A DNA stretch of 62,860 bases, from the NCBI GenBank assembly GCA_035639875.1, contig DASQXE010000125.1, positions 1 to 62,860 on the forward strand, given 5' to 3'. This stretch comes from JAIBJP01 sp035639875 (GTDB lineage: Bacteria > Actinomycetota > Thermoleophilia > Gaiellales > Gaiellaceae). Shown piece by piece: positions 34,936 through 42,779 of this stretch (its first letter is position 1; every line of letters starts with the position of its first letter). The notes beneath the pieces were generated by a model, which worked only from the letters and a program-made list of their open reading frames with translations, was not told the DNA's origin and did no database searches. A program made the translations under genes and the position numbers.

Positions 34936-36189
34936 ATGAGCGTTAACGGGAGAAGACGTGTCGTCGTGACCGGGGTCGGGGCGGTGACGCCCCTCGGAAA
35001 CGACGCGGAGACGTTTTGGAAGAACCTGACCGCGGGGGAAAGCGGCGCTGCGCCGATTCAGGCGTTTGATCCGTCGGAGTTCGCAGTCCACTTCGCGTGC
35101 GAGCTGAAGGACTTCGACCCGACGAAGTGGCTCGAGCCGAAGAAGGCTCGGCGAATCGACCGCTTCGCGCAAATGATCATCGCGGCAGCCCGTATGGCCG
35201 AGGAGGATTCCGGCATCGAGATCGAGACGGAGACCGAACGCGTCGGCGCCTCCGTCGCGACCGGGATCGGCGGGCTCAAAGCCTTCCAGGACTGCTACGA
35301 CCAGCTCCTGGAGCGGGGACCGGACCGGGTCAATCCCTTCTCCATCCCCGCGATCATCCCGAACATGGGCGCCGCGTGGGTATCGATGGAGCTGGGCACG
35401 CGCGGCCCTCTCTGGAGCGAGTGCACCGCCTGCGCTGCGTCCAATATGGCTATCGGCCAGTCGCTCGACGACATCCGCCTCGGCCGCGCCGACGTCATGC
35501 TCGCGGGTGGCACGGAGGCGGGAATCACCAAGGTCGGCATTGGGGGCTTCGGCGCCATGCGCGCGCTGTCCCGGCGGAACTCCGAGCCCGAGAAGGCGAG
35601 CCGGCCCTTCGACGCCGAGCGCGACGGATTCGTGATGGGGGAGGCCGGGGCGATCGTCGTCCTCGAGGAGCTCGAGCACGCGCGCGACCGTGACGCGAAG
35701 GTGTACGCGGAGCTCGTCGGCTATGGGATCTCCTCGGATGCGCAGCACATCACGGAGCCCGATCCGACCGGTCAGCATCCCGCCCGGGCGATGCGTATGG
35801 CCATGGAGGACGCCGGCATCGGCCCCGGGGAGATCGACTACATCAACGCGCACGGCACGTCGACGCCCCTCGGAGACGCAAGCGAGACGCGTGTGATCAA
35901 GATCGCGCTCGGCGAGGAGAAGGCTCGCAAGACCCCGATCTCCTCGACCAAGGGCGCGACCGGTCATTGCCTTGGCGCATCGGGAGCGATCGAGGCGATC
36001 ACTTCGATCTTCGCCGTCCAGCGCGACGTGGTCCCGCCCACGATCAACTACGAGCATCCGGATCCCGAATGCGACCTCGACTACATCCCCAACGAATCGC
36101 GCGAGTGGAAGACGGACTTCGCCCTCTCGAACAACTTCGGCTTCGGCGGCCACAACGCCTGCCTCGTGTTCAAGAAGTTCGACGAGTGA
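34936..36189 (+). CDS. fabF: 3-oxoacyl-ACP synthase II (FabF)
   Basis: The elongation condensing enzyme, 417 residues. The Cys-His-His triad is C166 in ECTACAASN, the His in NAHGTSTPLGDASE and the His in GATGHCLGASGA. The N-terminus RRVVVTGVGAVTPLG is typical. No acpP gene separates it from fabG, unlike many fab clusters. Start is ATG. Confidence 0.95.
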   Translation: MSVNGRRRVVVTGVGAVTPLGNDAETFWKNLTAGESGAAPIQAFDPSEFAVHFACELKDFDPTKWLEPKKARRIDRFAQMIIAAARMAEEDSGIEIETETERVGASVATGIGGLKAFQDCYDQLLERGPDRVNPFSIPAIIPNMGAAWVSMELGTRGPLWSECTACAASNMAIGQSLDDIRLGRADVMLAGGTEAGITKVGIGGFGAMRALSRRNSEPEKASRPFDAERDGFVMGEAGAIVVLEELEHARDRDAKVYAELVGYGISSDAQHITEPDPTGQHPARAMRMAMEDAGIGPGEIDYINAHGTSTPLGDASETRVIKIALGEEKARKTPISSTKGATGHCLGASGAIEAITSIFAVQRDVVPPTINYEHPDPECDLDYIPNESREWKTDFALSNNFGFGGHNACLVFKKFDE

Positions 36190-36866
36190 TGGCCGAGGAA
36201 CGCTGGATCACGTTCGACTGCTACGGCACGCTCATCGACTGGAACGGAGGGATCAAGGGCACGCTCGCGAGTCTGTGGCCCGAGGAGGACGCCGACGCGC
36301 TCCTCGAGCGCTACCTCGAGATCGAGCCGCGCGTCCAGCAAGGCCACCGAGAGCTTGCTTACCGCGAGGTGATGAAGCAGGCGCTCAGCCTCCTGGCCGG
36401 CGACGAGGGCCTTCCGCTTCGGCCTGAAGACGATTACGCCCTCGCCGAGTCGCTGCCGTCGTGGCGTCCCTTCCCCGAAGTACCCGGGGCGCTCGCCGAG
36501 CTCCGCGGACGCGGGTTCATGCTCGCAGTCCTCTCGAACACCGATCCGGACCTGCTGGAATCCTCGCTGGAAAGGATCGGAGTCCCCGTCGACGGCCGCG
36601 TGACAGCCGCGGAGGCGGGGTCGTACAAGCCGGCGCCGGGACACTGGGAGCGATTCTTCGAGGAGTTCGGGGCCGACCGCGAGCATCACGTCCACGTGGC
36701 CGCGAGCCTCTACCACGACATCGAGCCCGCTTACAGGCTCGGCCTGCGGGCCGTCTGGATCAATCGCCTCCATGAGTCGAGCGATCTCCCGCGCGCGGCC
36801 GAGCTGAAGGACCTCTCGCGTCTCCCGGAAGTTCTCGACGAGCTCGTTCCTGTCGCTACTCTCTGA
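36189..36866 (+). CDS. HAD hydrolase, type II haloacid-dehalogenase-like
   Basis: A 225-residue HAD enzyme. Motif I is ITFDCYGTLIDW, as in L-2-haloacid dehalogenases and related phosphatases; motif II Ser/Asn in AVLSNTDPD; motif III Lys in AGSYKPAPGHW; the end has HVAASLYHDIEPAYRLGLRAVWINR. The catalytic Asn/Asp of motif IV is in YHDI. It is co-translated with fabF (ATGA). Real substrate unknown; the class II dehalogenase label is a similarity, not proof. Confidence 0.85.
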   Translation: MAEERWITFDCYGTLIDWNGGIKGTLASLWPEEDADALLERYLEIEPRVQQGHRELAYREVMKQALSLLAGDEGLPLRPEDDYALAESLPSWRPFPEVPGALAELRGRGFMLAVLSNTDPDLLESSLERIGVPVDGRVTAAEAGSYKPAPGHWERFFEEFGADREHHVHVAASLYHDIEPAYRLGLRAVWINRLHESSDLPRAAELKDLSRLPEVLDELVPVATL

Positions 36867-36869
36867 GGC

Positions 36870-37652
36870 GTGTCCCGCCTGCGGGCTCGCTGCCCGGACT
36901 GCCGCACGCTGACCGCCGTCGCGCTAGCAGAGGGAGAGTACGAATGCCATTCCTGCGGACAGTCCTTCGCGGCGGGGCTCGTGCGCGTGCCGCGCGCGTG
37001 GGGCGCCGGCGGCGACGAGATGGCCGACGCCGCCTTTCTCGCGCTCCCGTACCCGGAGGCGGGCGTCGTCGAAGAGGACACGCTCATGGAGCAGAATCTC
37101 GCCCTGGCGGCGTCGCTCCCGGAACGGCCGCTCGTGCTCGGCGGCTGCTGCTGCGCCCACGTCGGAGCGGTCGAGGGGCTGGCAACGCGCTACGGGCGCC
37201 TCGCGCTGGTGTGGTTCGACGCGCACGGCGACCTGAACACCCCGGAGACCTCACCGAGCGGCAACGAGTGGGGCATGCCCTTCCGCATGCTCCTCGACTC
37301 GGGCAGCGTCGCTCCGGAAGATGCGGTTCTCGTCGGCGCGCGCAACCTGGACCCGCCCGAAAGGGAGTTCATCGCCGCAACGGGCCTTCGTTGCGGCTCG
37401 GACGAGGTCGCGAACGCACTGGACGGCTCGGATGCCGCCTATGTCGCCTTCGACTGCGACGTGCTCGATCCGGGGGACGAGATCCGTCCGCATATGCCGG
37501 AGCCCGGAGGGATGACGATCGCGCAGGCAACGGAGGTCCTCAAGGAGATCGCCGCGGCGAAGCCGATCGCCGGCGTCGGGCTGACCGGGCTCGCTGCTAC
37601 GTCGGAGAATGCGGGTCCGCTCACGCGGCTCTGCGCCGCCTTAGGCCTTTAG
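36870..37652 (+). CDS. Arginase/agmatinase-fold protein with N-terminal zinc ribbon
   Basis: A 260-residue ureohydrolase-fold protein. An N-terminal zinc ribbon (CPDC near 8-11, CHSC near 26-29) precedes the arginase core, which keeps LVWFDAHGDLNTPET (metal DAHxD), YVAFDCDVLDP and PEPGGMT. The usual GGDHS metal motif is replaced by GGCCCAH, so one ligand environment is unusual. Its job between fab and acc genes is unclear: a guanidino hydrolase, or a redox/zinc-controlled relative. GTG start. Confidence 0.8.
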   Translation: MSRLRARCPDCRTLTAVALAEGEYECHSCGQSFAAGLVRVPRAWGAGGDEMADAAFLALPYPEAGVVEEDTLMEQNLALAASLPERPLVLGGCCCAHVGAVEGLATRYGRLALVWFDAHGDLNTPETSPSGNEWGMPFRMLLDSGSVAPEDAVLVGARNLDPPEREFIAATGLRCGSDEVANALDGSDAAYVAFDCDVLDPGDEIRPHMPEPGGMTIAQATEVLKEIAAAKPIAGVGLTGLAATSENAGPLTRLCAALGL

Positions 37653-37681
37653 CCCGACCGGCCGTAAGATAGGCCCCGCCA

Positions 37682-38533
37682 ATGGCAAGCCGCATCGACG
37701 TCTCCATCGAGCACCGTGGCCCGCAGCCGGAGAAGGAGCGCAAGCATCCGAACACCTGCCCGAGCTGCCACTCGCACTACAAGGACGAGGAGCTCGACGC
37801 GAACCTTCGGGTCTGTCCGCAATGTGGACACCACTTCCCCGTGCGGGCGCGGGAGCGGGTCAATCAGCTCGCCGACCGCGGCACGTTCGTGGAAGCGGAC
37901 GCGGAGTTGCGCTCGGCCGATCCGCTCGGCTTCTTCGACCTGCGTGCCTACACCGAGAGGCTTGCGGAGGCCGAAGTGGCCACGGGGCTCGGCGACGCAA
38001 TGATCGCCGGCGGGGCGGCGATCGAACGGCGGCCCTGCGAGCTCGCCGTCATGGACTTCTCCTTCATGGGCGGCTCGATGGGGAGTGCGGTCGGCGAGAA
38101 GTTCGTGCGCGCCTGCGAGCGCGCGGCGGAGCGGCGCGTTCCACTCGTTTGCGTGACGGCATCGGGCGGCGCGCGCATGCAGGAGGGGATTCTCTCCCTT
38201 ATGCAGCTTCCCAAGACAGTGTCCGCCGTGGACGAGCTCCACGAGGCGCCCGCGGCATTCATCTCGGTCATGACGCATCCGACGACGGCGGGCGTGCTGG
38301 CGAGCTTTGCCAGCCTCGGCGACATCGTCGTCGCCGAGCCCGGCGCTCTTCTTGCCTTCACGGGCCCCCGCGTCGTCCAGCAGACGACCCGGGAGAAGTT
38401 GCCCGATGACTTCGGCCAGGCCGAGTCGAACCAGCGTTTTGGGCACGTCGATGCGATCGTCGCGCGATCGGAGCTGCGCCCCTTCCTCGGTCGCGTCCTC
38501 GCGCTTTTCGAGCGAGATGGCCACAGAGACTGA
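37682..38533 (+). CDS. accD: Acetyl-CoA carboxylase carboxyltransferase beta subunit AccD
   Basis: A 283-residue carboxyltransferase subunit which with AccA moves CO2 from biotin to acetyl-CoA, making malonyl-CoA for the upstream fab genes. The four-Cys zinc ribbon (CPSC near 30-33, CPQC near 51-54) is followed by the crotonase-like domain with MDFSFMGGSMGSAVGEK and TASGGARMQEG. A 29-base gap separates it from the arginase-like gene. Start is ATG. Confidence 0.96.
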   Translation: MASRIDVSIEHRGPQPEKERKHPNTCPSCHSHYKDEELDANLRVCPQCGHHFPVRARERVNQLADRGTFVEADAELRSADPLGFFDLRAYTERLAEAEVATGLGDAMIAGGAAIERRPCELAVMDFSFMGGSMGSAVGEKFVRACERAAERRVPLVCVTASGGARMQEGILSLMQLPKTVSAVDELHEAPAAFISVMTHPTTAGVLASFASLGDIVVAEPGALLAFTGPRVVQQTTREKLPDDFGQAESNQRFGHVDAIVARSELRPFLGRVLALFERDGHRD

Positions 38534-39476
38534 GGGCACTCAGGGCGCCGTCGAGCAGTTGCGCCTGCGCGACCGGCTGGCGAAACTGCGCGAGCTCCCG
38601 CTCCTGCGCGGGGTGGGCGTCTCGGGGGAGATGACCCGTCTCCAGCGCCAGATCGACCGGATCGGCGCGGAGCCGACGGCCGACGAGGTCTGGCACGCCG
38701 TCGAGCTCGCCCGCCACCAGGATCGTCCCTACACGCTTGACTACGTCGAACGGATCTTCGACGACTTCGTTGAGCTGCACGGGGACCGGTCGCTGGGCGA
38801 CGACGCCGCCGTGGTCGCAGGGCTCGGCCGTTTCGGCGGACGCACCGTAGCCCTCGTCGGTCACCAGAAAGGGCGCGACATTCGCGAACGGACCCACCGC
38901 AACTTCGGGATGACCTATCCGGAGGGTTACCGCAAGGCGATGCGGGCGATGGAAGTGGCCGAGCGCCACGGGCTCCCCGTCATCACGCTCGTCGATACGC
39001 CGGGCGCCTATCCGGGCGTGGTCGCGGAGCAGCACGGGCAGGGCGGGTGGATCGCCCGCGCGCAGCTTGCCATGCTCCGGCTCGGAGTCCCGACGATCGC
39101 CTGCATCATCGGCGAGGGCGGCTCCGGTGGCGCCGTCGCGATCGCGGTGGCCGATCGCGTTCTCATGCAGGAGAACTCGATCTACTCGGTCATCTCGCCG
39201 GAGGGGTGCGCGGCCATCCTCTGGCGCGATGCGGGCGAGGCGAAGAAGGCTGCGGCCGCGTTCAAGCCCGACGCAAGACACTGCCTCGAGCTCGGCGTGG
39301 TCGATGCCATCGTGCCGGAGCCGCCCGAGGGCGCCCATGCCGACCATGACGAGGCCGCCCGCCTACTCGCAGCGTCCCTCGAGGAGGCGCTCGGCGAGGT
39401 GGAAAACCTCGATCCGGGCGATCGCCGCCGCACCAGGCATCGCAAATTTCGTGAAATGGGCGTGTTCCTGGGGTAA
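38517..39476 (+). CDS. accA: Acetyl-CoA carboxylase carboxyltransferase alpha subunit AccA
   Basis: The partner of AccD, 319 residues. ATG 38517 overlaps accD by 17 bases. Signatures are FDDFVELHGDRSLGDDAAVVAGLGR, GHQKGRDIRERTHRNFGM, LVDTPGAYPGVVAEQHGQ and IIGEGGSGGAVAIA. Separate AccA/AccD subunits differ from the fused AccD-type carboxyltransferases common in other actinobacteria. BccP/AccC genes are not in the window. Confidence 0.95.
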   Translation: MATETEGTQGAVEQLRLRDRLAKLRELPLLRGVGVSGEMTRLQRQIDRIGAEPTADEVWHAVELARHQDRPYTLDYVERIFDDFVELHGDRSLGDDAAVVAGLGRFGGRTVALVGHQKGRDIRERTHRNFGMTYPEGYRKAMRAMEVAERHGLPVITLVDTPGAYPGVVAEQHGQGGWIARAQLAMLRLGVPTIACIIGEGGSGGAVAIAVADRVLMQENSIYSVISPEGCAAILWRDAGEAKKAAAAFKPDARHCLELGVVDAIVPEPPEGAHADHDEAARLLAASLEEALGEVENLDPGDRRRTRHRKFREMGVFLG

Positions 39477-39478
39477 CC

Positions 39479-39493
39479 GGGCGGTCACCGCCC
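39479..39493. other. Short palindrome after accA
   Basis: GGGCGGTCACCGCCC is a perfect odd palindrome directly after the accA stop. It can form a 6-bp hairpin with a 3-base loop. With GGTTTTCC 17 bases later it might end the fab-acc transcript, though no T run follows. Confidence 0.35.
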
Positions 39494-39547
39494 ATCCACA
39501 GCATCCACAGGGTTTTCCTCTGCTTGACGCCAACTTTCCACCATGGC

Positions 39548-39576
39548 CTCGAGGCCGGCTCAGCACCGGCCTCGAG
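39548..39576. repeat. Perfect 11-bp inverted repeat upstream of ligD
   Basis: CTCGAGGCCGG and CCGGCCTCGAG pair perfectly around the 7-base loop CTCAGCA. It lies 125 bases before ligD. There is no poly-T on either side, so it may be a rho-independent-like element of the GC-rich type or a protein site. Confidence 0.5.
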
Positions 39577-39700
39577 TACCAACCCCCCCTGGTCGGCAGA
39601 GAAGTCGCAAAGGAGTCTTCTCGCGGCGGCTTGTACCCGCCGCCGGTCCGGCTAAACCTCCCGCCGTTCAGAAACTTCGCCGGGCAGGCATCCTAGGAAC

Positions 39701-42022
39701 GTGGCGCGCCTCCGCGAGTACGAACGCAAGCGAGACCCCAAGAAGACGCCGGAGCCCTTCGGTGACAGCCGCCGGAGGGGCAAGGAGCCGATCTTCGTCG
39801 TCCAGCGCCACGACGCCCGCCGTCTGCATTACGACTTCCGCCTCGAGCGCGACGGGGCCCTGGCGAGCTGGGCAGTTCCGAAGGGAATCCCACTCGAGCC
39901 CGGGCAGCGAAACCTGGCCGTCCATGTGGAAGACCATCCGCTGGAGTACGCGTCGTTCGAAGGCGAGATTCCGGCCGGCGAATACGGGGCGGGGCAGGTC
40001 GAGATCTGGGATCACGGTACGTACGAGCTCGTGGAAGAGAAGAAGGACGGCGGGCTCACGGTTCGCCTGGCCGGCGACCGGCTCAGAGGAACCTGGGCGT
40101 TGGTGCCCGCGAAGCTCTCCGGGGATGCAAAGAACTGGCTCCTCATCAGAAAGCGGGATGCGGAGACGCCGACGATGGCTCACCGTCGCTATGCCCCGAT
40201 GCTCGCGTCCCTGGCCGAGAAGGTTCCGTCTGGACGCGGATGGCTGTTCGAGGCGAAATGGGACGGCTACCGCACAATCTCCTACGTCCGCAACGGCGAA
40301 GCGGCGTTGCGCACGCGCAAGGACCAGGACTACACGGAACGCTTCGCCGCGGTCGCGCGGGCGATTCCGCGGGCCCTGCGAACCTCCGAGTGCGTGCTCG
40401 ACGGTGAAGTCGTCGCCATCGACGAGCAAGGGCGCGCGAGCTTCTCCGCAATGCAGCAGGGCGGACGCCCGCTCGTCTACTACGTCTTCGATCTGCTCGA
40501 GCTGGAAGGCGAGCCGCTGATCGGGATGCCGCTCACCGAGCGTCGCGAGCGCCTAGAGGAGGTTCTCGACCGGCGCAACAAGACGGTGCAGCTCTCGGAG
40601 GCATTCGAGGATGGTCACGCGCTCGAACGCGCCGCCGTCGAACAGGGGCTCGAGGGAGTGATGGCGAAGCGGGCGGACTCACGCTACGAGCCGGGGCGAC
40701 GGAGCCGCGAGTGGCTGAAGATCAAGCCCGGTCTGCAGCGACAGGAGTTCGTTGTCGTCGGGCACACGCGAGGTCAGGGTCGCCGCAGCGGCTCGATCGG
40801 CGCGCTCATCCTCGCCGTCCGGCGGGGCCGGGATCTGGTCTGGGTCGGAAACGTCGGCACCGGGTTCAGCGACGAGAAGCTGGACGAGCTGATGGAGCTC
40901 CTGCGTCCACTCGAGAGAGAAGCGTCTCCGCTGCCCGCGCCGCCGAAGATGCCCCGCGTTCGCAAGGATGACGTCGTGTGGGCCGAGCCCAAGCTCGTCG
41001 CGGAGGTGGCGTTTGCCGAATGGACGCACGACTCCCATCTGCGCGCGCCGCGGTTTGTCGGCCTGCGGGAGGACAAGGACGCTGAGGAGGTGCGCTCCGA
41101 GCGTCCCATCGAGTCGGAGATAAAGCGCGGCCAACGGCTTCTGCGTCTCTCCAACCTCGACAAGCCGTTCTGGCCGGAGGAGGGGATCACCAAGGGCGAT
41201 CTCATCGCTTACTACCGCGATGTCGCCGGCGTGCTCCTCCCGCACTTGAGGGACCGGCCCTTCACGATGAAGCGCTATCCCGACGGCGCCTTCGGCAAGT
41301 TCTTCTTCCAGAAGGACGCTCCCAAGGGGATGCCGGAGTGGATTCCCACGCGGCCTTTCACGGTCTCCACGCGGGATACCCCCCGGCGCAAACGGCGCAT
41401 CCAGGTGCCGCTCGTCAACGACGAGCTGGCGCTCCTGTGGATGGTCAACATGGGCTGCATCGACATGAACGTCTGGTACTCGCGCGTCGACAAGCCCAAC
41501 CGGCCCGACTTCGTCCTCTTCGACCTCGACCCGTCGCCGGACGTCGGTTTCAAGGAGACGGTGGAGGTCGCGCGCCTGATCAAGGAAGTGCTTGACGCGC
41601 TCGGGCTCGAAGGCTTCCCCAAGACGAGCGGCTCCGACGGGATCCACGTCCTCGTTCCCAACGAGCGTCGCTACACGTACGGCGACACGCGCGAGTTCGC
41701 GGAGATCGTCGCCCGAACGCTCGAGCGCACGCACCACGGCCTCGTCACGACGCAGTGGTCCAAGCAGAAGCGCCGCGGAGTTCTGATCGACGCGAACCAG
41801 AACGGCGAGGGCAAGACCATCGCGTCCGTCTATTCGGTGCGCCCGAGAGAGGGCGCTCCGGTGTCGACGCCGCTCCGGTGGGACGAGGTGACGGATGACC
41901 TCGATCCGCGCGCCTTCACCATGGAGGTCGTCCGCGCTCGGATAGAGCAACAGGGCGACCTGTACGAGCCTGTGCTCACCCTGCGTCAGTCGCTGGGCGC
42001 TGCTCTGCGGTCACTTCGGTGA
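39701..42022 (+). CDS. ligD: Multifunctional ATP-dependent DNA ligase LigD
   Basis: A 773-residue non-homologous-end-joining enzyme. Domain order is 3'-phosphoesterase (about 30-150: HDARRLHYDFRLERDG, VEDHPLEYASFEGEIP), ATP ligase (about 160-480: nucleotidyl Lys K186 in EAKWDGYR, EGVMAKRADSRYEPGRRS) and polymerase/primase (about 490-770: SNLDKPFWPEEGITKGDL, FDLDPSPDVGF with catalytic aspartates). All three activities look intact. Its partner Ku is not in the window. GTG start. The 3' end overlaps the GNAT gene convergently by 47 bases. Confidence 0.95.
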   Translation: MARLREYERKRDPKKTPEPFGDSRRRGKEPIFVVQRHDARRLHYDFRLERDGALASWAVPKGIPLEPGQRNLAVHVEDHPLEYASFEGEIPAGEYGAGQVEIWDHGTYELVEEKKDGGLTVRLAGDRLRGTWALVPAKLSGDAKNWLLIRKRDAETPTMAHRRYAPMLASLAEKVPSGRGWLFEAKWDGYRTISYVRNGEAALRTRKDQDYTERFAAVARAIPRALRTSECVLDGEVVAIDEQGRASFSAMQQGGRPLVYYVFDLLELEGEPLIGMPLTERRERLEEVLDRRNKTVQLSEAFEDGHALERAAVEQGLEGVMAKRADSRYEPGRRSREWLKIKPGLQRQEFVVVGHTRGQGRRSGSIGALILAVRRGRDLVWVGNVGTGFSDEKLDELMELLRPLEREASPLPAPPKMPRVRKDDVVWAEPKLVAEVAFAEWTHDSHLRAPRFVGLREDKDAEEVRSERPIESEIKRGQRLLRLSNLDKPFWPEEGITKGDLIAYYRDVAGVLLPHLRDRPFTMKRYPDGAFGKFFFQKDAPKGMPEWIPTRPFTVSTRDTPRRKRRIQVPLVNDELALLWMVNMGCIDMNVWYSRVDKPNRPDFVLFDLDPSPDVGFKETVEVARLIKEVLDALGLEGFPKTSGSDGIHVLVPNERRYTYGDTREFAEIVARTLERTHHGLVTTQWSKQKRRGVLIDANQNGEGKTIASVYSVRPREGAPVSTPLRWDEVTDDLDPRAFTMEVVRARIEQQGDLYEPVLTLRQSLGAALRSLR

Positions 42023-42779
42023 GCCGGTAGACGAAGCGCTCGCCGACCGGGTCGAATCCCAGCCGCCCGTACAGCTCCTTGGGCCAGTCCCTCGCGTCCG
42101 CGACGAGAAAGACGAAGTCGTGGCCCGCGGCGCGCGCCTCGTCGAGTGCCCGGAGGACGACGGCGCTCGCGTACCCACGGCCTCGGTGCTGCGGGAGGGT
42201 GGCCACGTCCTCGATCTGGGCGGTACGGCCGTCCGAATAGAGGTTCGTCGAGCTGACGACGACGCCGTCGACGACGACGGCGAAGTACCGGGCACGGCCC
42301 GCCTGGCCGTACCGGCGCTCCGCTTCCATGATCTGGCGGGCGGCCTCCTGCTCCAGATCGGGCAGCCATTCTGCGAGGATCGTGCGCCGCAACGCAGTGA
42401 GCGCGTCGGATTCGACCTCGACGACGTGGGCTATGTTCGCCTGGCGCGACGGGTCGCGGCGCGAGACCATGAAGACGAAGTGATCGGTCTTCCAGCCGGC
42501 CGCGGTCAGCGGGTCCTCGAGGCGGCGGCCCAGCTCGGCGTCGGTGATGAGCAGGCGGCGGTGATTCAGCCCTGCCTCACCGAGAAGCCGTTCGGCCTCG
42601 GCGATCAGCTCGTCCGCTTCCGCGTCGGCGGTCTCCACGCGCAGGAGGTTGACCGACCAGACGCGCGGGAGGGTGTCCGTCAGGAGCGCCGTTCCGAAGC
42701 GAGACGGAACGACGCGCTCGATGCACGCGTCGCGGAGACTGTCCTCGAACGCCGCCGCTCGCTCGAAGTCACTCTTCAT
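41976..42779 (-). CDS. GNAT-family N-acetyltransferase
   Basis: A 267-residue acetyltransferase with a C-terminal GNAT domain. The acetyl-CoA motif is QIEDVATLPQHRGRGYASAVVLRALDEA, and the fold ends with LYGRLGFDPVGERFVY. The N-terminal 130 residues form a less recognisable, possibly degenerate second GNAT-like half. Substrate unknown. It overlaps NDH-2 by 11 bases upstream and LigD convergently. Confidence 0.85.
   Translation of the reverse strand: MKSDFERAAAFEDSLRDACIERVVPSRFGTALLTDTLPRVWSVNLLRVETADAEADELIAEAERLLGEAGLNHRRLLITDAELGRRLEDPLTAAGWKTDHFVFMVSRRDPSRQANIAHVVEVESDALTALRRTILAEWLPDLEQEAARQIMEAERRYGQAGRARYFAVVVDGVVVSSTNLYSDGRTAQIEDVATLPQHRGRGYASAVVLRALDEARAAGHDFVFLVADARDWPKELYGRLGFDPVGERFVYRLTEVTAEQRPATDAG

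Noticed and set aside
34891..36153. Minus-strand ORF opposite fabF
   Set aside because: Antisense shadow; Arg/Asp/Leu-biased, no known domain, fabF is clear.
42049..42062. GGTCGAATCCC resembling a tRNA T-arm
   Set aside because: It lies within the GNAT coding sequence and has no surrounding cloverleaf.
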